From Apostichopus japonicus (Eukaryota; Echinodermata; Holothuroidea; Aspidochirotida; Stichopodidae): DNA of 64,000 bases. Below the pieces are notes generated by a model that saw only the letters and a program-made list of their open reading frames with translations, had not been told where the DNA came from and made no database searches. The position numbers and the translations under genes are program-made. Positions 24,501 to 34,846 of the stretch are shown piece after piece. The stretch is taken from the NCBI RefSeq assembly GCF_037975245.1, contig NC_092574.1:24057713-24121712 (forward strand). The letters run 5' to 3'. Each line of letters starts with the position of its first letter. Positions within the stretch are counted from its first letter, which is position 1.

Positions 24501-26959
24501 TATAAGGGAAAGGGGGGGGGGTAGGGATATATGGTTACTTTTACTGTATTCATGGTTCTAGCAAGACACTGGTTTTTGGTTCTAGTATGTCATACTGTTA
24601 TTCTTATGGTGTCGACGTATATATCATGAAGCCGTTTATTATCAACTTTAACTACAATTTTTTGTCTTAAAGTTTCTACAACTTTGTAGCTATGAGTACT
24701 AACATGTTTATCAAGCTTCAACACGTTTTATATAGTAGTGTTTGATGATGTCACAGCGTGAAATAGTTGTTGACCGGTTGTACGATGTTCCTCCAAAAGG
24801 TTATATGGATATACAGAACATGTATTCTACCAGCGTAATATTCTTTTTTGTATATTTTAATGATACCATGTTCTATTGTTAAATGCAAGTGACTTTATTG
24901 TTGGCTTCCCATATGGCAGGTTTATAATGAGAGGTAAAATATTATCAGGAAATGCAAAGTAAACGGTTTGACTAGAAGGTGGTCATAAAGATGGTTTCAA
25001 ATCACCAACAGTTTGGAGCTTTCATTTAACAGATGTTTGGTTTTAAGATAGGCAAAGCACCCTTGCAAGTAAAAGAAAGAATATATTTAATGTATCAAGG
25101 TTGTGTTGTACAGTGTATATGTTTGCATATTAAGAATGTATTTTAAGAGGCAAAGTTGTAAATATGCAAAGGTTTTGCTATGGTGTTTTGATGTCGGTAA
25201 TGGAGGTTGATCTGCTTGAAAATTAATAAAAATAAAAGCGCTAAAGGAGTTCCAGTTATGGAGACCAACATTTTATTTGTCCTTATTCAGAGTAATATCA
25301 ATGTCAAAATTTTGTAATTGTTTACCTGAAGATCCCTTTGCAATACTTGTCGTAAATGAAATGCTTTTACCTGATTTATAGTCCACTCTTTAATGTTTTG
25401 GTTTTCTACCATCAACTATTTTTGCCATGGTAACAATAAACCAGAAGCAAGTTAGATACTTGTACACTAAAGACTCATGTCACAAACCAGAAAAAGACCA
25501 CTACCACAGATAAATACTAGATCATGCATGATCTTGTGACAAATTGGGGGCGCTATAAACAAATACTGAATTTCAAATATAATACTTGTAAGGGAAATAC
25601 CATGTGGGAGATAGCAACTGTACTTGGGTAATATTTCAAATTTCCTCATTTTACTGGCAGTTGCTTATATGGAAGACATGAAAGAATTCAAAGCTAATCA
25701 CTATGTGAAAGACATAGAGAACCCAATAGATTCATATAAAAAGTTGATTATGAAAAAAATACATTGTCACAAAATACAATAAGAAATTAAAATATTTGGG
25801 AATTTCTGAAAATCTACATATCAGACTACAAACTTTGACATATTATGAGAGCAATTCAAATCTGTACACTGACATATATACTGAAGTGTACATTCCACAG
25901 GCAGCTCACTAAACAGAACAGTTGTAGCCAAGTCAAAATTAGTATTGATGTATCAACCATACTAGAGATTATCTATTCTGGTGTTGTAACATGTAGACTG
26001 CATAGAATCTCCCAGTTTCAAAGGGTAAGGGGTGGAGTGTGGTCACTGCCACCCACTCTGTAATTTAAAACAGGGTATGAGTTGTTCAAACAATTCCATG
26101 CCAGGGACCTGAAGCAAGTTTGAAACTGGTGGTGGGGGGGGGGGGCAGAGTTCAGTGGTGTTAAATTATCTCAGTGATATAACCTTGCTTGGGTGGAAAT
26201 CACTAACAACTCCTGGGTGGAAGAAGTTGCTTTGAATGGGGGGGGGGGGTGAGGGGGGAGACATGGTCCTTGGGACCTTGTTGGTAGGAACAATAGCCAT
26301 CATCTTTATCCGGGCAGCAAAAGTCTGTTGTGGTATACTTTGCAAGGTTACTCTGCACCTTTTCTTTTTTAACTAATTCTGGCACAAATATTGGTTTTAC
26401 AGCTTGCGGACAAAATGAATTTGGGGGCTTTTGAAATATTGAAGTCAATGAATACCTTTATGCTAATACAAATTATGAATTATCTGTATGCATGTGATAA
26501 TTAAAATAGAGGGCGACATATGCATTTATATAAAGCAGCATCATACTCAAATCACATGTTCACAGTTGATACAAAGTAAACTATCTTCATATGGTAGAAT
26601 ATAGATCATGGCAATACTTCATGTCGTCAGTTACACTAATAAAGAATGCAGAGAACATAAACATATTCAATTCCTGAACAAAGACAATATCATCTCCAAA
26701 TATGTCAAAGATTTAGAAGACTTCCAACTTTTACAAATTTCTTTAACATAATCTAGACACAAATTTAGACCCTGTAGAAAAGGCCTGTTAAGAAATCTTT
26801 AGCAATTCATGTTACAGCCTTTAGAGGCACTAAAACTACTAACCTCCAGTTTGTTAATAGAGTATATATATCTATGCATTTGCATAGGAAATTGGTCCAT
26901 TTGATTTTTCCTATACCAAAACTTATCAAGTTTTACCCTGCATACAAACAACAGCAACC

Positions 26960-26965
26960 TTTATT
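26960..26965 (-). terminator. Candidate poly(A) signal of SRD5A3
   Basis: AATAAA on the minus strand about 360 nt after the SRD5A3 stop, the first canonical signal on that side. A 3' UTR of this length is ordinary. Confidence 0.45.
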
Positions 26966-27326
26966 GTGTGATCAGTACTGGCCCCAAACATGCTAGAAAG
27001 GCAGCTTCAACCTGCAAGTTACTGCCATTCTCAAAGTATTTTCCCTTACTGAGATATTTGATTGTCTAATTTAATACTTTTAAATGTCTGGAAATAATTT
27101 TGGAGATTCAAAACCACCAGGACTCCAGGAGTGTACTTTTTAAACCATATTAGCATGCTAAAAGAGTTGACCAAAGAGGATGACCCTTATAAGCAATTAT
27201 TCATAGCTGTTTCAAAGCTGTACACAATGTACTGATGAATTCCCTGATTTTCAGATATGATGTTGTCTGGCTGTAAGCTGAAACAAATCAGCCAAGACCT
27301 TGGCACTTGTATTCTCCATGATTCAG

Positions 27327-30300
27327 TTAAAATACTCTAGGGATAACAGCAGTCCTCTGCCTTGGGTAGGATGGAAACGTCTCCAAATACCATCGGTGGA
27401 CAAACTTAGCAGCAACAGACTGATTGGATAAAGTGAAGGCAAACACTCCCCACCAGAATGTGTGATCAAAACCCAAGACAACCAGTATTGAAAAGTAAAT
27501 GATGATCTCAGCCAGATAATGGGGACAGGAGACCATCTCAAACCAATCACCGTGAGGTATCTTGTGGCTCTTATCTATAAAATAGAAAAGAGAGAGAGAG
27601 AATTCAAACTGTACCACAGCAACACATGACATCTTTCAACTACCATACCACAATTTAGCTTTTATATATTCTGTGTGAAAATCGCTCAAAGAGATTTTGC
27701 TGCTGCTGCCCCTTCTCTGTGGAACAACATTCCAGAACATGTAAAACACAGTCCATCTCTTGCTTCTTTTAAACACTCTCTCTCAAGACTCATCTGATGA
27801 AAACTATTAAATTAAATGTTTAATGTTGCCCATTTTTTGTTTGCATTTTTGTCTTGTACTATGTTTACTGTTTTTTGTTTTGCTGTCGCACTGTTTGTGT
27901 CACCGCGCACACCATGAGCGTCCTTTTTTGAAAATGTCCATTTTTTAAAATTATTATTATTATTAAATGACTTACCATGCTTTCCTTTCCGGAGATCTGC
28001 AAGTATCTTGTGAGCTCGATAGTGATGCAGCGAAGCCCAAACAAACATTGAAATACCAATGATGTGATTCAGTCTCACATCACCAAGTTGCAAAATGGTT
28101 CCTGGAAACAGAGTAACACAATTAAATCTTTACAGTAATTTACGAGCAAAAGATTTCAAAGGTGGGTGGGGCGAGTAGGGTGAGTGGGGAGGGGCAAATT
28201 GTAAAACCCCCACTGATTTTGGTAGGGGCACAAATCCACAATAGTGGTCTACTCCTTCCCCCGACTGAATATAATGATCGTCTGACTGAATGTTTTCCCC
28301 CTACTGAAAATGGGGGAATAAATGTATGCAGCAATCATTATTAATTATTATGGGTCAGTTTTCCAATAGACATTTTCCAGTGATCCAAGGAAGAGCACTT
28401 TGTGGTCAAAAAGTAATCTTGAGAATTGTGAAACCTAGTCTAATTCCCACATCAGATATTCTTGCTTGTGGGATGTTGCTTCTTTGCAAACGTACAGTAA
28501 AAAACAAACAATTACCTGTAAAAGACTTGTACATAATAACCATACACACAGGACACAATACTTGATCTCTCATTGGATCTGTGATGAAAGTAAGTATAGT
28601 GGAACATACTGCACACTGTTTAAGTAAGTAACTACACTATTTAACCACTCAGACTCCCTAAATTACTGTACATCTTGGCAAGCTTTCACATGTAGTAGCA
28701 AAAAAGGGTTTGGCAGATGAGAAAGAAAATGGACAGCAAATCTCAGTATGTAGTTATACATGCATCTGAGATAGAAATTGTATTAAAGAGGGTCACTTCA
28801 GACTGATAACCTACCTCTGTTGAGATCTGGTGCCTTTGAGAGAAGGGAGGGGCCCATGGCAAAGTAAAAGAAACAACCTAAGAGGTAATGAAACAGATGC
28901 ATCTTGGAGTTTGAGTAGGAGCTCACAAATAGTGTTTCATACGTTCTCCTAGTCGCCTGGACAACCACCATCATCTGCCCTAACAAGATGTTGAGATGTG
29001 GACCTACAAAGATGACAAAGAGCAAAGCAGAAACGGCAAATGAAATCCACAACTCTTGATTTCATTTTTCTGTCATTATTCCATGAACACCTGTGTGGCA
29101 TAAAATGGTTTGGCCATTGAAGAATTATCCATCTATCTTTTTAAATTTCTGCCATAAGACGTCATTATACTTATAGAGCCATGTTTCAGTTTAGTTTCGA
29201 AGGTTTTTTCAGGCGCGTAGCAAGGAATTTGCAAAGGGCAGGCAAATTATCAGAGCCATAGATTTGGCATTGGACACTATCTAAGGGTAGCGCGACCATG
29301 GGTTGGCGCGAAGCGTACAACATTTTGGCCGAAAATGCCTCCCAGATCACTGGAAATGGCACTTCCCAGAATTTGCAAGTTGCTTCTAAGCATTTTCTAT
29401 TTGAAATTACTAGCGATATCATAAAAATGTACCAAAAAAATATGCTCAAGGGGGGCGGTCGCCCCTTGGCTACGCGCCTGGGTTTTAAATCATTGTGATG
29501 TAGTGCAATAGTCATGTCTATTCATTAATGATTTCATCTATCAATGCGAAACATCATGGAACATAGCACCTTTCTTCAAGTTATGTGCAGTGCAAGTATT
29601 TATTGGTATATGCAAACATGACCGGATGCCACCGAAGACTTACTGGACTCTTCCGGATAGTACGTCAAAAGTTTAAGAAAGTCGATTATCTTCTGAGGAA
29701 ATGATCCGTTGAAAAACCAAGCATTGATGAGACAGGCCAAGAGAAATGAATTCCAGAAAAATGACAGCAAGTAAAAGTGCAAAAAGTAGCTGAAAAGCAG
29801 AAAGAAATCGGTGTTACATCCTCGCCCAGTAATGGGGCATGCTAAAGAAGAAATTGGATATGATAAATCACCAACAGATAGGCCTATGAAGGGTCAACAA
29901 GTTAAGTTAAACCCGAGGTAAGGATTTCAAGAGGCACCTGTAAGTACCATACTGTATGTTGTAACTGAGGTTTGGCTTATAAAAAAAAAATTGATCGATT
30001 TTACTATTACATCAAGGTAATGGCATAGCCATTAAAGATCTGCTTTATTGGCACGGTCGTAAATCCACCTCAGGCTCTAAGATTAGCCTGTATAACTTCT
30101 TAACACATGTTAGGCTCTTTGTGTAAACACTGTGTGGAAATTTGTACATGCATGTCTACAGTGTAGTTAATCATACTGCAATTCACATGAAGACCCTCAT
30201 ACAAGAAAAAAATATTTAGCAGGCAATTGCAGACTTATTGGTAAAAAGCAGTTTTACGCCCAAGGCAGGTCAACTACGTAATCTCAAGAAACTCTTCCAT

Positions 30301-30807
30301 GATAGCGAGCTATGGTTGGGGTCTAAACAAGTTTAAGTACATGCGTGTAGCCTATGTAATATATGGGGAAGCTTACATTCATTTATAAACAGGGAGGTAG
30401 GCCTAAGACTAAGAGCATTTAGCAGGCCCAAACACAGGAATTTATGATTAACAATAACATAGCCTTACTTCTAGAGTATAGGCTACAGTTGGTTAAGTCC
30501 CTACTCCTAATGGAGGATGCAAACTATTCTGTCTTTATCAACAGCTTGCTCAACCTGCATGGGAATGGGGGGGGGGGGGGGGAAACATGTTCAAACTCAA
30601 AGCACAAACATACCTCTTTGGAACATCTAAAACCCTTTCAAACAAACTTTTAAGTTTGAGGGCCTTCTCGTTTCTTACTTTTCCATACACAAGAAACCTC
30701 TTCAGTAAATCTGGTAATTTATCAAAGTTGAAGTAGATAAAATGCAGCAAAAGGAAAGCTGCTACTAACAACCACCAAACAAGAAGAAGGGGCGGTAAAC
30801 CTGTCAT
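27327..30807 (-). CDS. SRD5A3: Polyprenol reductase / steroid 5-alpha-reductase 3, 317 aa
   Basis: Five exons in transcription order: 30807-30614, 29789-29644, 29054-28815, 28101-27976, 27574-27327. All junctions are GT-AG and phases add to 954 nt. SRD5A3 reduces polyprenol toward dolichol in the ER membrane for N-glycosylation. The 317-aa length matches the human 318 aa. Hydrophobic segments begin at the N-terminus (LLLVWWLLVAAFLLLHFIYF). DVPKSYFLHFYLLSFFWN aligns with the human DVPKRYFSHFY block, and PHGDWFEMVSCPHYLAE matches the C-terminal steroid-reductase signature; the protein ends in a YPRQR motif near IPRVF. The ATG at 30807 opens directly into the first membrane segment, and an in-frame stop lies further upstream with no ATG between. 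Introns hold a palindromic MITE (intron 1), a hAT-like MITE (intron 2) and a non-LTR 3' end (intron 4). Confidence 0.95.
27678..27966 (+). mobile_element. 3' end of a CR1/L2-like non-LTR retrotransposon, in SRD5A3 intron 4
   Basis: On the plus strand, antisense to SRD5A3, 27678-27797 reads as the last 39 codons and TGA of a reverse transcriptase ORF. It includes APSLWNNIPEHVKHSPSL and SFKHSL, the usual end of jockey/CR1/L2-clade polymerases. About 170 bp of 3' UTR follow, with ATGAGCGTCCTTTTTTG and an ATT-repeat tail at 27950-27965. The element is 5'-truncated. The tail stops about 9 bp from the SRD5A3 exon 4 donor at 27975-27974. Confidence 0.8.
29210..29480. mobile_element. hAT-like MITE, 271 bp, in SRD5A3 intron 2
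   Basis: Terminal inverted repeats are CAGGCGCGTAGCAAGG (left) and, read inward from the right, CAGGCGCGTAGCCAAGG. Flanks are GGTTTTTT (29202-29209) and GGTTTTAA (29481-29488), an imperfect 8-bp target duplication of hAT type. No transposase. The ends resemble those of the element at 63407-63774. Confidence 0.75.
30032..30336. mobile_element. Palindromic TTAA-flanked MITE, copy A (SRD5A3 intron 1)
   Basis: Reverse-complement relative of copy B at 34140-34495. Shared blocks include CGGTCGTAAATCCA, AGGCTCTTTGTGT, ACACTGTGTGGAAAT, TCTACAGTGTAGTTAAT, GACCCTCATACAAGA and TTCCATGATAGCG. It begins TTAAAGATCTGCTTTATTGG, ends GGGTCTAAACAAGTTTAA, and has TTAA at both edges. The left arm lacks a stretch present in copy B (between ATTGGC and CGGTCGT). 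No ORF; mobilised in trans if at all. Confidence 0.75.
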
Positions 30808-31949
30808 TATAACAGTGATTTCGAGCGGAGGTAAGGTAAAACTTGTTAAGTCCTTAGGCTTAAGTTACGCTAAGTTATTCTTATGTTGAATTAGCCTGTG
30901 TACAATATGCTCAAAGTTAGACATTGGTCTAGGTAAGTTCAAAGCTAAACTGAAATCAACAAGACAAAACTAGACGTTCACATTAACACCGTGTTAGTCT
31001 CCAGGTCAGAAATGAAAAGAGAATGACCTCTGTACAGAACGTCAGGCGCTTTACTTAGCTTTGGTAACTGACGTGACAAGTACTAGTTCCACGAAATGAG
31101 TGTTCTAGTTAGTGATAGTTGACAATGCCAAATAAACACATGCGTCCACACAACGTCACGTTGATCAAGAGGGTTTACCATCCCTAAACAGAACAACCAA
31201 CCATGCACAGATACTTCTTAGATCGCTAAGCCAACAGTACAGTAGGAGCAACATCACTACCTCTTAACACACAAATGAGTAATCCTTCACATGTTTAGAA
31301 ATCGCTTTTCTGTAAGCATACCGGTATATCATGAAACTTTTCATATATTTTGTTTTTTACTGTAGGCAAAATGGTCTTAGGCTGGTTGTTCCATAATTCT
31401 TCAGCCTTGCAGTGTGATCTAGTTTATATCAGCAGAAAGTGATTTTTCTTGGACTCAATTTACATCAATTCAGAGGAATATTTGTGCAAAACCTTTTTAT
31501 CAATGGAAAGGGTAACAATTATTGATTTCATATCTGATAAGTTTCACTAATTTTGGGTTAACTATGTATGCAAATTAGTACCCGAAATAACTTATTTTGG
31601 AATAAATACTACCAATATATTGGTAGTTATTAACTTTTGTTTTTGTTGTATTTTATATTAAAAAAGTATTATCTAAAATATTTCCTATCTTTTGAGGCTA
31701 AAATTGTGGAAAATGACCGAGATGTAAGGACTGGCAAAAGAACTGGGTGCACGTTCCCTCCTCCAGGCTATTCAATACATAAACAATACACGTAGATACA
31801 ATACAAGTATATACACGTGCACCGTTCCCATTTTGCCAATATTTCTGCCAACGAATGAGTGGCGCTATGCCGATATTTACTGCTATACTTTTATAAGGAA
31901 GCCTGTAAAGAACATAATATTTATTAAAGGTTTGAAAATGGGTGTAGGG

Positions 31950-32428
31950 CATAGTGTTCCCTAACTGGGGTGCATGAACCCACCAGGGTGCGTGAGTCCA
32001 TCCCAGGGGGTTGAACTAAAATCTGATATATCATATAATTTAGTAATGTACAAAAGTTGGTCGTCATGAATCAAAGCTGCGGGCACGCCTTGACGTCGGC
32101 CCCGACATGAGGAAGGCACTCTCCAAGACAGTTCTGAGGATCAATTAAACGCCTCGTGGAGGAAAAACAGGAGCATCCGTCTCATCGTGTGTGATGGATG
32201 ATCGATGCGTGATCTGATCTTGAAGTTTCCAAATAAATATTTGTTCATCTTTTGTTTTATTACAATATTACACTATGAACTTGATCATTTACGAAGCACT
32301 GTTATGCGTATTAAAGTATAATAATGACTCAGATCGTGTCCCGAAAAGTTGGGGGTTCGTGAACAACTCTGACATCCACAGGGATGTGGGGGGGGGGGGC
32401 TCATAGGGGATAAAGTTAGGAAACCCTG
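31950..32428. mobile_element. hAT (Charlie-like) deletion derivative, 479 bp, perfect 8-bp TSD
   Basis: Direct repeats GTGTAGGG at 31942-31949 and 32429-32436 flank the element. Ends are CATAGTGTTCCCTAACT and, from the right, CAGGGTTTCCTAACTT. On the plus strand from about 32070 the reading KLRARLDVGPDMRKALSKTV shifts frame by one base near 32142, then reads KRLVEEKQEHPSHRV and TGA. That C-terminal signature (ending EKQ..HPSH) is typical of Charlie/ZBED5-type hAT transposases. Everything else of the transposase is gone. Confidence 0.85.
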
Positions 32429-33253
32429 GTGTAGGGTGACCGAGATATAATTTTTTGAAACAATGAAGAGTTTTTCAACTGTTTTCTTGGCAGTATTCCG
32501 ATGATAATTAAATATCCAATTGTCTATAGCCCTGATCTTTTCCGGGTAGTTTTTTTTTGGGGGGGGGGGGGACTTGTTCTAGAACATTTATGAAGGCGCT
32601 GGTCTGTTTCTAAGTGGAGCCTAGATTTGTTTGAAAAAAAGTCAACAATTTTTACACTTTTTGAATCAAAACAAAGTTTAAACCAAAATTTTGAAAATAA
32701 AATCAATAGCACCCCAAAAACGAATAGTTTTTAATAGATCTGTCTTTCAGCTCTATTCTAACACTCATACCGAGTCTATAGATAGAAGGGTTGGGAAGTT
32801 ACAAATCTTTGAAAGTGTTAGGTTTTGTTGGGCACAATTAATCCGCCCAGAAAAGGGTGGAGGGATAATATGATAAGAAGGCTAGAAGCATTCATTTGTG
32901 CTTAATATCCAGATGTTACAAATGAAAACTGGTTATAATAGACATGGGCATGGCACAAAAATCTGTATTGGGAAACAAGAAATTGAGCATGCTTCAATAC
33001 TGAAGGTTCCCAACTGAAGCTGTCCAATATAATGTTGGCCACTCCCCTTTTAGGAGCGAACTTCCTTTTAAGTCATTGAATCATCAGTGAGTACATCATG
33101 GACAACATCAAAATTTAAAAAATATAATTTTATTGAAAATCATTAATATGACATAAATCTGTTTTGTTTTTAAGAGAGCTTAACAGTAAGCTGGCTAGCA
33201 ATTAATGTGTCTCCAAATCTGATACAAGTTCTTTTATTTTATAGCTTATTACC

Positions 33254-33624
33254 TTAAAGGCATTGAAGACTCGCCCCAAACCGCGTGCGGCCATCTGAAA
33301 AAGTTAACTTTCTGTTGCATGCAAGTGACGTTTTGTTTGTGTCGCTACAAAATGCAGACAGTAATGAAACGTGATACCTTAATTGTTATCTTTAGCTGGA
33401 CTTGAGATGTCCATCGCTGTATCGATTGTATACTGTGCTGTGGGTATTGACCGCAGCTGTATGTACTGACTGTACACTAGTGTCTAATTACCGACTGTAG
33501 CAAGCTCTGTGTGTATTTCTGGGATTGATGGTGGTGTCTAACACTTCTGTTACACCTCATTCGAAACTAGGTCAATTTACCGGCATTAGACGTCTCTTTT
33601 TGCACAAGTCTTCACACCCTTTAA
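33254..33624. mobile_element. TTAA-flanked MITE, 371 bp
   Basis: TTAA at 33254-33257 and 33621-33624. Inverted termini read TTAAAGGCATTGAAGACT (left) and TTAAAGGGTGTGAAGACT (from the right). No ORF. TTAA is the target of piggyBac-type transposases, but the tips begin AGG rather than CCC, so the superfamily is unsettled. The sequence is not related to the palindromic family beside it beyond TTAAAG. Confidence 0.7.
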
Positions 33625-34139
33625 TATAAGAAATTTAACCATGGTTTACAAATTTAGACCATTGTTGACTTCCAATGATCAGCAAGGTTCGATCAAGCAC
33701 TAATGTGGCCCAACATAACAAATATGAAATTCACCCAAGATATAGACCTATTTCTGACATTGGTTTCATAGACTGATTAATAATTAACCTGAATTTGGCC
33801 TAGCTTTCAACTGACACCAGTAGCATTACCACTTGTATGTACACACAGGCAGATTAGATCACTGTACAACAAGTACAAAGTTCACCCAAGCTTTAGTTTG
33901 GAATTATTTTAAGTTGCGTCCTAAGTAGCTGTCGGGGGTAACTATAACACAACTCACGACTCCATGAGGAGAACACGTGTCTGCTTTACTTGGTGTCTAC
34001 TTGTATTCTAAAGTATAACTCAACGTGCCGATGGGAATGCAATGAGGTGATGTATGATTGTTCAAATTTCAACATGAATATTCATAAATGTAGTTGAAAT
34101 ATTTAAATCACCGCAATTTGTATACAAGCCTTTTAGAAA

Positions 34140-34495
34140 TTAAAGGTTTGCTGTATAGACCCAGTTATAGCACGCTATCATGGAAAAGTTTCTTTTGATT
34201 ACATAATATTTGCCTTGGTCGTATAATGACCTCCTTTTACCAATTAGTCTGCAACGCCTGCCACATATTTTATCTTGTATGAGGGTCTTTGTGTGAACGC
34301 TGTGTAATTAACTACACTGTAGACATAAACATATTTCCACACAGTGTTCACACAAAGAGCCTAATGGTGCTAAGAAGCTATGCAGGCTGATTGTAAAGCC
34401 TGGATTTACGACCGTGGCAGGCTGATTACGTAATCACAAAACTTTCCTAGCTATCATGGCGTGCTATAATTGGAGCCAATAAAACTGATCTTTAA
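34140..34495. mobile_element. Palindromic TTAA-flanked MITE, copy B
   Basis: Left arm TTATAGCACGCTATCATGG and right arm, read inward, TTATAGCACGCCATGATAGC form long inverted repeats. A second internal hairpin pairs TTTGTGTGAACGCTGTGT with ACACAGTGTTCACACAAA. TTAA lies at both edges (34140-34143, 34492-34495). Same family as copy A at 30032-30336, in opposite orientation. A strong foldback structure is expected in single-stranded DNA or RNA. Confidence 0.8.
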
Positions 34496-34846
34496 GCAGT
34501 TATGGCCTCATCACTTTAAAAGTTGTCTATTATGTTGAGTTCTTGTACTCTCTATGGGCCAGATACCGAGCAAGCAATTCAACCACCATCTATGCCATGT
34601 TTGAGTTACTCTGTTGACAAGCAAGGGAATCACACAAATGCACACTCAAAGATTATTGCACTTTTAGTTTTTATCTCAAAATTTCAACTTACTATCTCGA
34701 AATGTCCAGTTTTATCGCTAAATTTTGCCAAACAATCTCATTTGTTTTTACATAGAAACATACTCCTGCCCCTCCTCCGCCTACCCCCCCCCCCCATCCT
34801 TGCTACTATAAGCCTCTGCTCCATATGAAACCAGCAAACAGGGTTC

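Larger units (their letters stand above)
9401..27326. other. About 18 kb of intergenic DNA without a recognisable gene
   Basis: Open stretches here are short, look random in composition and resemble no family I know. Contents are listed separately: an AGGTCA array (10295-10466), possible regulatory blocks (11100-11620, 12367-12380, 16130-16760), a reverse-oriented non-LTR tail (15540-15640), a tRNA-like fragment (20027-20100), a tandem duplication (21203-21500) and several poly-G/C tracts. Long non-coding RNAs cannot be excluded. Confidence 0.6.
30808..34846. other. Transposon-rich intergenic region between SRD5A3 and the MFSD6-like gene
   Basis: No gene seen. It lies upstream of SRD5A3 and downstream of the transporter, both on the minus strand. 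It contains three MITE-like elements (31950-32428, 33254-33624, 34140-34495) and poly-G tracts near 32385 and 32560. The SRD5A3 promoter should lie just above 30807, but there is no obvious TATA box or CpG-rich block. Confidence 0.6.

Noticed and set aside
28162-28344. Open frames on both strands in the G/C-rich stretch of SRD5A3 intron 3
   Set aside because: Low-complexity poly-G/C sequence keeps several frames open. The region lies between two well-supported exons and is spliced out.
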